In this document: in pieces, positions 50,389 through 62,702 of the stretch | Layout of the letters: every line of letters starts with the position of its first letter | How positions within the stretch are numbered: the stretch's first letter is position 1 | Origin: Nemopilema nomurai | Taxonomy: Eukaryota > Cnidaria > Scyphozoa > Rhizostomeae > Rhizostomatidae | Reading direction: 5' to 3' | DNA length: 64,000 bases | NCBI GenBank assembly: GCA_003864495.1 | Contig: ML133486.1 | Span: forward strand, 644,059 to 708,058 | The notes under the pieces: generated by a model | Told to the model about the DNA's origin: nothing | The model's input: the letters and a program-made list of their open reading frames with translations, nothing else | The model's database searches: none | Program-made: the position numbers and the translations under genes

Positions 50389-53300
50389 ACAAACGATGTA
50401 TGACTTTGTGAACGAGTGGTCACCGGAGCCATTCGCACTGCGCTGCAACAACTGGCCGGCGCGCTGCCTCGGCGATACGTGGAAGGTGTTCGGGACGCCG
50501 CCGGCGGACTGCCTCATGAATCAGGACATCGAGGATGAGAACTGCAAGTGCACCAGCCACGCCAAGACGGCTCGTAGGCGACGCCTCAGGAGCAAGTCGG
50601 GCTTCTACTTGACCGTGATGCCCAATGGCCAAGTGCTCGGTGTCAAGGATCCTACCAACGCATACAGTAAGTAGATTGCTTTCATATCACCTATAGGTCG
50701 AAACGCAGGATGTTTTTTAAGGCTTAACGTGCATCGAATAGTGAGAATCGCCCCTCTTTTATAGAAGATTTTTTGTGTAGAATGTTCCATATGAGTTTTG
50801 TTTTCAATACTTCTTCAAAACCAACCCACGATTTACAGAATCTTTTGAAATCCTTATTCCGTATTTCAAGCTTTTTTGTCTAAAAAAGTACAGATTTTAT
50901 TGAAAATAAGTTGGGGAGTAGAGTTTTAAAAAGTTAATAAACGTTTGCGCGACTAACTTTGAATTGGAGGATAACTCGATAACTTGGCCAAAGACATAAA
51001 CAATCCCTAGCACTCTACGGGTTTTCTCACTTTTTCAAGAAATGTATTGCACAAAGCCAAACCGAATTCTTAATTAACTGATTGAGAACTCATTGCCACA
51101 GAACTTGATTTGATTAAAGCCCTACTTAATTGTTTATATGAAATCAATTTCCTGTTCTTAGCATTACCCACTTAGACACCTTTTGAGCTAGCTTCTTTTG
51201 TTCCTAAGTTTGTTCAAAGTTTCAGATGTTGCTTCCCATATGAAGTATGATGAATTTATGAAGCGCCCACCGAGGCCCACTGCCTCAGTTTGGTTAAGGG
51301 GCATAAACATCGTGTACTTTCTGAAAAGGAAACCCCAAAGCAAGGCACTTTTTAACCATTTTTCTGTCAACTAAAATCCGCAACATTGGTACATTTATGG
51401 GATTTACCTTGGATCAAAATGATAAGTGAGACCTAAACCTAATGAGAATATATGAAGGAAGTTCACTTGTCATAATTTTAGTCTGATTCTAATCGTAACT
51501 GAATTCAACCAACGGATATGCCATGAAAGCATTTTATTGTTCTGTGTGAGAATTGGCAACTTCTCCATCCTCAGTACAAGTTATGTCAAGTGCTTAGTAG
51601 ATGACTGGCTTCCTAAACCTCCGGAAAACGTAATTATTCGACCTGGATTTGCAAGCTGTCCAACCCTTAGGCTCGAGATTAGCCTCTGTTGAAGGAAGTA
51701 ATTGTGAACTTTGGGAAGCAGCGTTTGCAATATTGTCATTCTTAAGTCCTAAACCCCTTGGCCTCATCGAATCATCTTCCTTTACATCATCAAGTTAGGC
51801 AGGTTTCCTTGTTTCCTGAAATTCAAAGAAGTCTTGCAAGTAATCGTTGGACCATTTTCAGATCGTTGAACGCAGGTCTTTTCGACTGTCGTTTCACTGA
51901 AGTCTCTATACTTAAACGACAACGTGGGGGTAATGAAAAATATTTCGTCGCCTTTTTTTCATTTGACCCGGGCAACGTATTGCAATTATTTTTTAAGAAA
52001 ATTGATATAGAGCAAAGCGGCAGGTTGAAAAATGCAACGAGAGAAAATGTTTTTGCTTTGAGTTGAAGCAAACAGTAGCAATTAAAAAGTGAACAAAAGC
52101 TCTCAATTTCAATTTGACTAAAAGTTTTTGTTACCAACTACCCCCTGAAACGCTTTTGTAATTTTTGGCAAGACAAGATGTCAATGTTTATGTAGTTTAA
52201 TCTTGATGTTTGTTCGTTATGCAGTTTATACTGTCGGACATCGTTTTTCTATGAAATCGGCCGATTGTTGCTTGTGGATGGTGTCATAAAAGCCTTCCTT
52301 TGCGAGACAACACGTAATAAAGAGGAAATTATGAAGGGCGAGACAAGAAATTTGATAGTGTAAGGGAGGATGGAGATGTATGAAAAGAACAAGATTGGCT
52401 TGGTTGGGAAACATCGGAATTCCGCGGCTTGGTTTTAAATATCTGGATTTTCTTTGTCGGACGAAAATCGATCTTTTCCATTGCTAATGAAATATGCAGA
52501 TAATGGAATCCAAAAATATGCATTGCCTTTGTTAACGTCTAGGCTTTGGGCCCCTGACCAGCTATTTTACAGCAAGAGTTCTTTTACCGTTTGTAATTTC
52601 ATTCTACTATGGATATCCTTCAATTGGAACTCGCATCAGCCAAAGATTTCTCCGAATTAGCGAACATTTGAATTATTAGCTAGGCTTAACGGTGGGGAAC
52701 GAGGAAGGGTTAAAGATATTATCCGATTGTGCCGAAATTCTTAGCTATTCCTCCGCAGTCAACATTCCTCCGCAATGACACCTGCTATGAGTCATGTATG
52801 TTTGAGTGATTGTATGTTTGTACTTTGCTGGAGCGACATTATGATAAATCCCCGGTGCAAAGTGGTGGCTACGCAACGTTATCTTCTTCCCCTGTGTTTC
52901 AGAAGACAGTTCTTTGTTCAGATCTCCATTTGATGCAGTATTAGTAAACATGTTTTCCAATGCAGGCCACTTCTTTTCAATCGGTTCGTAGCTTATCTAT
53001 TCTTGATGACCCTATTGGGTCATCATGATGGCCTAAACCGCCATTAGAAAAGGTAGCCCAGCCGTTAACGGTGTTCCTGCCGCATAAAGTTATTTCCTTT
53101 CGATTATAGTTTAACCTATGACCCACGCGCCACCTTTATCTTCAAAAACGCATGAAGTGCAAGCACAGCACGTTTTTCTTCGTTCAAGACGCTGTTATAA
53201 ATTGCCCTGTGCTGCCTCTCAGTGTTGTTGTTGCCCTGTGCGCTGTAACATGCTTGGTGTGGATTGGTGTGGATAAAGCTCGGTGTGGATTCATTCCCCG

Positions 53301-56300
53301 AGTTATTTAATCATTGAAGTGAATAATAAAGATCGTTGTCGTTGCCATCAATTATTAAAACTAATATTCTGTGTTCATACAGCTTTCTTTAATTGTTAAA
53401 ATCACGAACAGAGTTTCTCAGTTGAAAAACAAATCTTTCTCCTTTATGACATGTCATGGGAGTGAATCGTTGCTCGTCAGCTGCTTCTAGTCGCGGCCAT
53501 TGTCTCTGCATTTATGAGATTTCGAGTGTTGAATTTTGACTCGATTTTCAGCTGTAATCGACAAATTGATGTCATTGCTGGCGTTAATTCTGTTTCTGCT
53601 CTCGAAAACAGTTTTTTTTAGTCCAATGATGTAATAAAGAATCATCCATTGGATTGCACCAATGGGTTGCCCACAGTTTCAACCTAAGGGCGCCCTTATT
53701 AGCTTTGCGAGTCATCACTGCAAAGATGCTCAGAGGGCCAACCTTCTTGTGACGACGACGACAACAACATTATCATCATGCTCTCTGTGCGAAGTGAAGG
53801 CTGAATAGCTGGGAGATGAGACCTCGCTAATCTTCTGGAACAATCAGCCCATTTGTTACCCGATTGCTGTGTACGCTCGATACAACAGCTTGTTTATGCA
53901 TTTCAGAACCCGAGAGGAGCCACTGCCAATTTTTGTTGAAATCCATCTAAAGCTAGAGTTCCTTTATTCCTTAATTGGATGAAAGATATCTGTACTTGAA
54001 TAACCCTGTCCGCATGGCTTTGCTACGGGCGTTGAAATAAAGCAACATCTTGATTAAGCCCTCGATTTGTCCAACGTCAGTTAATATTGTGAAGGCATGC
54101 CCTCGGGCTCAACCAAAAACAGTCAACAGTGCACAAAAGTGTCTGGCAGGGAAGATAATCTCGAATTAAGTTGTAAATATGAAATTCAGCACTACCCAGC
54201 CCTCTTTATTACATATCGATTTAGCAAATGTTTCGGGGGTGAGATATTCTCAAATCCTGTATGATTCTCAAATTAAATTCTTCTCTACCTTATTGACTCA
54301 CAAGTGGTCACCCCGTTAATTTGTCCAGCTAAGCCCTGTGTTCCCTTCAGTTTCATCAGCATAATTGTGGGGGCTTACTCCCGTCCCCTTTAAAGCTGGG
54401 CAAAAAACACAGGGACCCTAGCTTTGTTCCATCAGAACTTAATGTTTCAGAGCTAAATAAGCTTTTGTGGTTAACAGATAGTTGTCACAGACCCGAAATT
54501 GACCTGCGACAGACGTTTGGAGCCTGGGACACCCCTTTGCAATCGCCATTGAACTGACTGCTGGCCCGAATAGGCTTGCTAATGTAACAAATGTAGTGTA
54601 GAAAGGGTTGTAGACACGTAGAACGGGTTCGCAACACAAATGTACTGGAGAGGCAATTCTATGGCTTAATTACGCACATTTGATTCTAGGAACGCAAAGG
54701 GACCCTTGCGCACAGGCGTCGCAATATTTATTGCAGGATTGTCAGTTGTTTTTCTTTTTCCCAAGCTTTGTGCCTTCTGCCTTAGTATTTCGTGGTTCGT
54801 CGGAAGCGCGATATAAGAGAGCACCAACACAAGAAAAGACCCTCGTCTGAAAAGATTTGTCCATTGTCTTTGATAATAATTTCACCTGCTTGTGCGAGAT
54901 GAAGATAAACCAATGCCTGAACAAACTATGTACATCCTGTTTTGTTAACGTAAACAAAACTTATCTTGTTTATATGGTTTGTTGGCATACGTCGTCCTCA
55001 CAAACGAGTTTAATTCCAGCAAAATCTGATAATTCTAGTGGCAGACAAAGGTACTCTTGTCCTTAATCCTCTCCTTGGCTTACTGCCGTCTTGTGAAATC
55101 TCTGCCCGGTCAACAATCAAAGAGAGAAAAATTTTCTGTGGAAAGCAATGCTTCTTTTCCAAAATATGGCATAGATGCGCCCCTTTTCCACTGTGCATGG
55201 GCATTGTTTATTTACAAAACAGCATTTGATGTCCAACGTTCTAAATAATTCTATTTCAGGTGTTTTTATTTGCAGCGCAGGGCTGTTTGTTGAGAACACG
55301 CTGCATCTCATAAAGATTTAGTAGTCTGAACAGTGGGGGGAAATATTTGCCAGGATAAGTGCGAGCTAGGCAACAACGGGCTAGTGCAAGCGGGGAGGCA
55401 GCTTCGAAATGCATTCGCAAATACGAGAGGGGTGTTTAAGGGGTAGCTCCTTGCTCTACCAATATGCAAGGAGCTCGAATGCTTTCATATTTCTTGGTTT
55501 GAAAGAGACTGGGAAGATTTTCAAATGACGCTGTCGCTTATGGCTTTTTATAGTCCAATGGCCTAGAGGCGTCTATTCCTATCTGGTTAAGCAATTGCGT
55601 TTGGTAGTGATTCGTACTTTTCTTTCTAATGCACACCCACTTGTAGATAGATGATTAAACCCAAACCCTTTTGTTTCGGCGCTCTTCTTCAAAAATAAGC
55701 AAGCTCCACTCGGCCAGAGAATACACCTTATCAAATCGCACCGTGCACTTGCGGATAGATAGAACATGTGGGTTGTTTTCATCCTATTTTATCTCTTTTA
55801 TCTTTTACTTATCTTTATTACTTAAAAGAAAGATTCGATCAATAGAAATCGCCTCTTCACTTTTGATTCAGAAATCAATCGTTTCCTTTTTGGTAATCTC
55901 GTGCTTTCCAAAGAAAAATCCATGCACTTTTCTATTAAATTTTTTTTAATTCAACCTGCTTTATTTGGTGTCGTGCTTTTAGTGCGAGAAAGGAAAAATT
56001 GAGAAAAATCTATTTATATTTCTAGGCGAGCTCCTTATTGTTCTGTCGACCCCCAGAAATCTTTGGGGTGCTTTACAGCTATATTTGAAACAACGAATCC
56101 CCCCTGAGTAACTGGCCCTCTCTTTAACAATGTGCACATGCGATTGAATTTTATGATGTCAAACGCCTTTCTGTCTTTCGGCATAATTTATCCCCTATAA
56201 AGGCGAACTTATTTAAAAGTGCAGCTGCATTTTAATGTGTAGTTCCTTTACGATAAACTTAGACTCTGGGACCTGTTTCTTTGCTGTTCATCTATCTTCC

Positions 56301-59300
56301 TCTATGCCTTGCTTGTGTTAGGCAAGCGGTATGTGAAAGATTATTGTTACAACATTTAAACTTTAACTCTTATTGTTTAAACTTTAACTGTAATAAGCAG
56401 AACCCGAGATATTCCCAAGGCTGCATTTTGTTTTCCTTTTTCACCATCAACCCACCCAAATTTCATGTCTCTATCTCCATTTCTGCCACCGCAAACCATT
56501 GTGGCCTTTGGTCTCTGCAAACTGAATTGAGATATCGCAGTTCAGATGCCTATGGATCATTGTCGCGAATGATTGCCTCGGGGCAGTCACCCTGTAACCT
56601 CAGAAGGATCAGCCTAGCAATCGCCTCACATCCCTCGGCTATTGAAACTTATCATTCGTAAAAGATTTATTTTTGCCCAAATCCAAGGATTAAATATTTT
56701 TCATTTGAGCGCGTATAATTTACTTTGGCTGCAACTGGGGTTTTACTTTCGACTAGGACTGCTGCCGTAACACATTCTGATTACTTACTAAGGCCCTGTT
56801 TATATGCCTCTTTGTTTTCTTCATATCAGCTGCTTAAACGCGAACAATACGCTTCAATTCACCGATTTGTCTAAATCACTGCCAAAATTAGCTAAAATGG
56901 AAATAATTTAAGTCGGAAAGGATATCTGACCACGCTGAATGCTGGTTGGTTTTTCTTGTGTTCATGGATTAAGACAGTGGCGTTTCAGCGTGACGTACAT
57001 GTTTGCTCTCGTGCTGCCAAAAGTCTGTTTGCCGAATGAAGAGAATGTAATGAAAAATGGTTCCATTGAAATGCTGTCTCTTTGCACTTAAAATATCTTA
57101 GCAAGCAGTGCCCGATAATTTTCAGATTCTTTCAGCTGGCTCAGGAGTGACTTTTGTCAAGGGTGATTAGATGAAACCTGCTCAGGTGGCAGTTTTGGGC
57201 CCTGGCTAAGCTTCTCTTGACCACGACATAAAGCCGCATTAGACCCACCTCGAGTCCCTTCGACACAAACATTTTCCACCCTGTATTCTAAATCCTTTCA
57301 CAACATTCCTTTAAAAACACCATTTACTGAATTTTCCTGGTTGCATATTGTAAAAAATTTCCATGTGATATTTAGAACTAACTCGATCTTGGAAGACGTG
57401 TCAACTATCTAGTTGCAAGTGCAGTTGCAATGGTAGCAGTCCACGAATGTCCCAAAATACGATTATAAACTCTTGAATGCCTCTCAACAGAGTTGTTATC
57501 GCTCAGCGCTGATTGCTCACAAACAGTCTTCCCGTGACATGAGAATGGGGCTTTGTTTGCAATTATTTGTTGGCTGTTTCTGTATATCATTTCAATCGTT
57601 TGACATTCAACGGGCAAAGTTCAAGCATGGCGTGAATCTGTTTAGGCTATTTCTACGCAACATCTTTTCCACAGATCTAATTAAAGTGCTCCTTGATTAA
57701 TTAGAGCTGCTTTGATATGTTTTTGATGAGTCTCGCCGGAACTTAGACACGAGAGCGTATCATCGATTAACATAGGTTCAGACTAACCGCAAATTACATG
57801 CCCAGAGCGAACAGACACTCCAATGCCTTCTGCTAGCCTCCACTGCAGTAACCTTCGCACAAATTGAAAGTACCTCTCAACAATCGCAGATATTCGACAT
57901 ACAAACAGTTCTTAGAGCCTTCGCGTTGTTCTACCAGTGCATTCGCAGTTAACCTCATATCATCGAGAACACTAGAGTCTGAGCCCATCACCACCCCCGA
58001 TTACCGCCCCATCACTTTTCTCGTCTCTATTCTCGTACCCATAACTGCCCCTTCACTGTCACCGCCCCCTGTGTAGGGGTTCTGACTCTGACCCACTGCT
58101 GTCTTGGACACACAAGTATCTCCTGTCCATTCCCACAAGCAGTTGTAGAGTTACCCCTGATGATTAGCTCTCTGCAAAATGATTTGTTTTGTCGCATACT
58201 TTGATTGGCATCCTTGTACGAGCGACCTTAGTACGAACGTATGTTTTTTTGAAGTGCTTCATTCTGCCATAAAGACTAACATTCCCTTTTCGTTTCAGTA
58301 AACCTAGATGTGATTCCAGTTGGTGCCGACATAGTGAAGATTTGGGGAGTCGAAGCAGAGCTGTTCCTTATGATTGATGACGCGGGGCTTTTGCGAGCTA
58401 CGGTAAGTCAATTCAAGTTAATCTCTTTCTATGGGTGCGAAGCAAAATTGCTGCTCATAGCTATAAGTTACAATATAACTTCAACAAATTACGTTTCCAA
58501 CTGTCTTCTTTGAGTAACTCGGCGACCGGCCTGTACTATACCACATTGGCTCGTCTTCTTTACGGAAATTTCTCAAGTTGGTGCTGCTGTGTTGTTGTAT
58601 GTTTTCTAAGGTTGGTAAAAAGCTTTCATAACAGGACACACCTTTGACAAGGCCACCTTGGAATCGAAAGATATAGAAAGACGAGCAAAATGCAAAGCGA
58701 AACGGTGCCTCAGCGTCATGAACCAAAGAGCATCATTTTAAATATGCAAATCAATCACCATCGGAAGCTTCTTTAAGTATTTATGGGTGTAACCGGAGTC
58801 TCATTTGGTTTGAAGTAACTTGCTTGCGTTCTCGTGATTGAGAAACGTTTCTTTTTGTCTCTAATCCTCTTTCACCTCTTTGTACACATTTCACCTGGTG
58901 CCCTAGACGCTCTTTAATACCACCTGTCTCATGGGAGGAAATCAACTTTATGCGAGGGAATTGTGAGATGATTTTTAAATCAGACGAAGGCGGATCACCA
59001 ATAATGAATTCCTAAAGCACCTTATTGTTTCTAGATGTCTTGCAAAAGTTCTATGCCTGCGCTGTGCCGTTTGGGAGCCATTACAATCTTTGTTGTTTTT
59101 TGTCGCAAATCGGACTGATAAGACTTAGCAATCAATTTCTCTATGAGTTCACCACTCCGACATATGAATTATGCAAAATTAAAACAATATGATTGTGTCT
59201 GATATCCTTCTTTTGCTATGTATGAGTCAGTGTTGGCACGCACCTGCAGTGCTACTTAACTCGATTTTCCCTTCTTTTTGAGAGAAATCCGCTAGTTGTC

Positions 59301-60931
59301 TGGATTAACCTTCTAATTTTGGTTAATCTCTGGTGATATTTGCGATTTCTCTTTCACGGTTTCACCAGTTATGGAGTTACGCTTTTTATCGATCTGATAA
59401 GGCGCATAACAGATGAACGCGGCTGGAAGTGATTTCACAAAATTTAGATTATGAATTGTTTTGGCTGGCACTTCTTTAGGGCATTGTTATGAGCACATCT
59501 TGTGATATTGCTAGTGGAGTATTTGATACATGCAGGTAGTTTGCCCTAGACACGGTATGTCGCTAAGAAAAGGTGTTTCTCCGCATTCACAGGTTGTAAA
59601 GTATTTATAGATTCTTAATGTACATCGATCGACTCGTGACATGTCTTGCATTCTTCGTGCGAAGTAAGCTACATGCACCAGCAGAAACATTCCAGACACG
59701 CTGTTTTGTGGCATACGGCTGTAGCAACCAACCATGCCGTATCTTGCTTCCTTTCCTTGAACATCAAATTTTCATTGAATTTTATTGTCCGGATGAAAGG
59801 CAACTAAATATCTATGGAGATGTGTTTGCTTCTGTAAATGATGACCATAGCGACTTTAATTAGTCTCCATATTGTACTATATTAAATTGACTTGCAAGTA
59901 GTAATTGTCTGTGGTTGATTACAAATTGGTTGTTTGGTTTGGTTAGGACCTCTGCAGGCCTAGTTCTTGGTGAGACTTTCCCGTCGTAAATACATTCGGG
60001 TTCTTTCTCTTTCAACCTTTGGTCCCAACCATGTCTAAAAAGCACACAAGAGTGTGTTGTTTTAAGTAATAAGCACGACATTTTCAAATCATCAAAGGCA
60101 CGAAGGTTCGACTTTAGATTTCTAATTGAAAACCAGCCACAGGCAACTGGGAGGGTCTTTGAAATTTACCGGATGCAGTCGACTAACTCGTACCGTCAAT
60201 AGTGAAAGACCTCTTCTTGCATGGCCATTTGTTAGTTGAGACGCTATGCCCGGCTGAAGAGACGCCTTTTTAAGTTTTTCAATCAGACACGGCGCCTGGT
60301 CAGCGTGTATCCATAAACAAGTGCAATGCATTATGTGTCGCCCGCTGGAAGATGTTCAACTTCCAAACAATGAGGCTTGCAAGATTATTATTCTTCATTT
60401 TCCACATTCGCTGGAAGCTGAGCCGGCTGCCATTCTTTCGTTACCAACATATGAATGCCCTATTGTTAGCATGCCTTATTCCTATTCACACTTAACATGT
60501 GTTCCTGTTTTGAATAGGACTTTGTGTATAAATCCATGTTTTAGGGAGTGTACGCTAACAGAGATGCATTCATAGCCGCTTTGCACTTGATAATGCGGAT
60601 GTTTTTGATTTATCTGCAAGATTTGTGCCACTGTCACATCCGCATTTGTGAACCTCTCTCCTTTCTGTTTCAGGATGTGGACAGTCCGGAATGCATTTTC
60701 GAAGAGTCGATGACGGAAGACTTCTGCACTATGTATTACAGTGCTATGTACTCTCATAAAAGATGGTGTGTCGGGCTGAAAACGAGGCCACTCAGTACGT
60801 TTAGCGGTGCACTTAGAAGGAACAAACTTTCATTACGAGACTGCTCATTTATATCGGAGATCGTGAATAGAAGGTCCTCGACGTCTTCATCGCAGTCATG
60901 CGGTAGTGATGGTCGGGCGTGTTCGATATGA
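50389..60931 (+). CDS. Fibroblast growth factor family ligand (three core exons)
   Basis: Secreted FGF-type beta-trefoil ligand for receptor tyrosine kinases. Exons: 50389-50666, 58299-58402, 60674-60931, joined in phases 1 and 0. From the ATG at 50396 the product is 210 residues. A Cys-containing N-terminal stretch (about 1-55) is followed by a basic cluster RRRRLR, then the trefoil core: SGFYLTVMPNGQVLG, VGADIVKIWGVEAELFLMID, then PECIFEE with the conserved FGF Cys, YSAMYSHKRWCVGLK, and a Ser-rich C-tail. The middle exon is 104 bp, the classic size of the central FGF exon across animals. The ATG at 50396 has no hydrophobic leader and an acceptor-like ttag lies just before it, so an upstream exon (candidate at 48530) is likely. 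The basic cluster could be a proprotein cleavage site or a heparin-binding patch. Subfamily is undetermined. Confidence 0.85.
50667..58298 (+). other. Long intron of the FGF gene
   Basis: A 7.6-kb phase 1 intron between the first and second core exons. It has no recognisable nested gene; ORFs are short and lack domains. It is a likely place for cis-regulatory elements, but none can be named from sequence. Confidence 0.6.
58403..60673 (+). other. Second core intron of the FGF gene
   Basis: Donor GTAAGT at 58403 and acceptor ctttctgtttcag at 60673, phase 0. About 2.3 kb; no further feature recognised. Confidence 0.8.
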
Positions 60932-62340
60932 CAGATTATATTTAAATGTTAGTTAGGTAGTTAGTTAGTAGGAAGATATTAATTATACTTGTTATTGAAT
61001 AGCGTAAGAGAAAGCTCATCAGGGTAGCTCATCGGAGTAACTCAATCAAGGCTGCAGTCACTTTGCTGCCTGGTTGGGAGAAGGAAAGTTATGGCGATTT
61101 AATGCCATTTTGCTTGGATTACCCTTACCAGGAGGTCTGCCGAGACAATTTCGTTCATGAAAGTGGTCAACTTTGGCTTACTAGCAAACGTAGTTGAAGT
61201 AGGGGTCTGATTTTAGTTAAATGGTCATGGTGAGTTGCCCGTGCGATTAATATTTTAAGCTTCATGGACGTTGCGGAGGCATCATGACCCCACCCGCCCC
61301 TCCCCTGCTCTCCCATCGGCACATCCCTGTGCTGAGTCGATGGCGATTTGTGATTCTGCCTTGTTATTTGCTCTGACAATTTGCTACAGCGTTACATGGC
61401 TACGTGGCCATCTTTGGACAGTTTCGAAGTTTGACATGAATCTCATCATGATGATCCATGTGATAAGTCTAAGTATGGAGAAGGGGAAGAAGATGAAGCT
61501 AGACTGGCTGGCAAAATATATCTGCTTTTGTAAAAGGCTAGCAGCATGCTCCGACCTTGGAAATGTCAGAGAATGCACCAAGGAGACTGCATTCACCGTA
61601 CAAAAGGTTTAACGCGTTGATGGTGAAACCGGTTTGGCCTTCCGTTGATTTCCTCGTGCATTTGTGCGTCTGGCCTGTGTTGTATTGTGCCGGATGCGAT
61701 TCATTTGCATCGCTTGCAATGTTGACCAGCTGTGAAATAATCTTGAATACTCCAGAGGGTCACCAAGTCACCACAGGCCAGGCACGTTTCACTTTAATAA
61801 ATTCGCCACAGAGGGAATCTAGTCCAGTCATTATGATTGGAGAGCTTATAAAAAGTTCTCCGCTACGTATACAAAGTTGCCACATTGGACGTCATGGGAA
61901 CAGGCCATTTCCTTTCAACGGCATACGTAAACAGATTTTTCCAATAGTTACGTTGAATTATGTTGGTTGTTGCCAAGAAACCATAAGAATTGTGTAAATA
62001 CTATCTTGGACAATAATATATTTAAATGTGATAGCGAATTTGTTTCATCTTAGGTGATAGATAACGTATTACAACTATGTCTGTTGTTATTGCCATTAAA
62101 TTGGTTGTTTGAACCGTCAAATGTTATAAATGAATCGGAATTTCAAGTTTCATCTAAGTGTTAAGAGCTAAATTAACACAAAGTTCAAGTTTTCCCATTT
62201 TCGTTGAAAAGAAAATCTTTCGTCTTCTGTTTCACCTTCTGTCCGTCAGTCTGTTTGGCTGTATGTCTTATGGTCGAGACATAGGTCTTCTCTTAGGTCT
62301 AATCTATCGAGAAGTTCCCTCTGTTGTTTCTTGGGACCCG
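60932..62340. other. FGF 3' UTR and downstream intergenic
   Basis: No gene recognised. ORFs at 61271-61612 and 61557-61997 overlap out of frame with one another and show no domain. Confidence 0.5.
61796..61801 (+). promoter_or_regulatory. Candidate polyadenylation signal of the FGF gene
   Basis: AATAAA about 865 bases after the FGF stop; an earlier variant signal may be used instead. The 3' UTR would hold the unremarkable ORF at 61271-61612. Confidence 0.3.
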
Positions 62341-62549
62341 TCTAGAACATTTTTTTGAATGCCATTCGAAAGTTTCAAAGGTTGAACAAAGGTATTCACT
62401 AAGTAACCACTTGCTCAGAATAAAAATGCTTTCACATTTCGAACAGCAAACATTTTCTTCCTCAAAATCTATCAAACCATCTTCTTATATGTATTTTGAC
62501 CTTCTGTAGCATCTGAAAATGGCGACAGAATTGCCTTTCTTTTAGATCG

Positions 62550-62702
62550 ACAAATCAATGAAGCAATTTTTCGAAATTTAAAGTGGTTTTTCTCTTCACA
62601 ATCGATCTAGCCATGCCTTTTAGATGTATTCAGACCATTTACAGAATCTAGAGGTAGAAATCATAGTAAAAATTTTCGTCCAAAAAACACGAATTTTTTA
62701 AG
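62550..62702 (-). repeat. Diverged copy of the 175-bp satellite unit, inverted
   Basis: Reverse complement of the 175-bp unit at 11.95-12.65 kb: shared words include cacaatcgatctagccatgcc, followed by ttcgtccaaaaaacacga. It is clearly more diverged than the copies in the first array. The bases before it (about 62415-62470) resemble the flank of the first array in inverted orientation. Confidence 0.8.

Noticed and set aside
61271..61612. 113-codon ORF after the FGF stop
   Set aside because: No domain; probably 3' UTR or intergenic.
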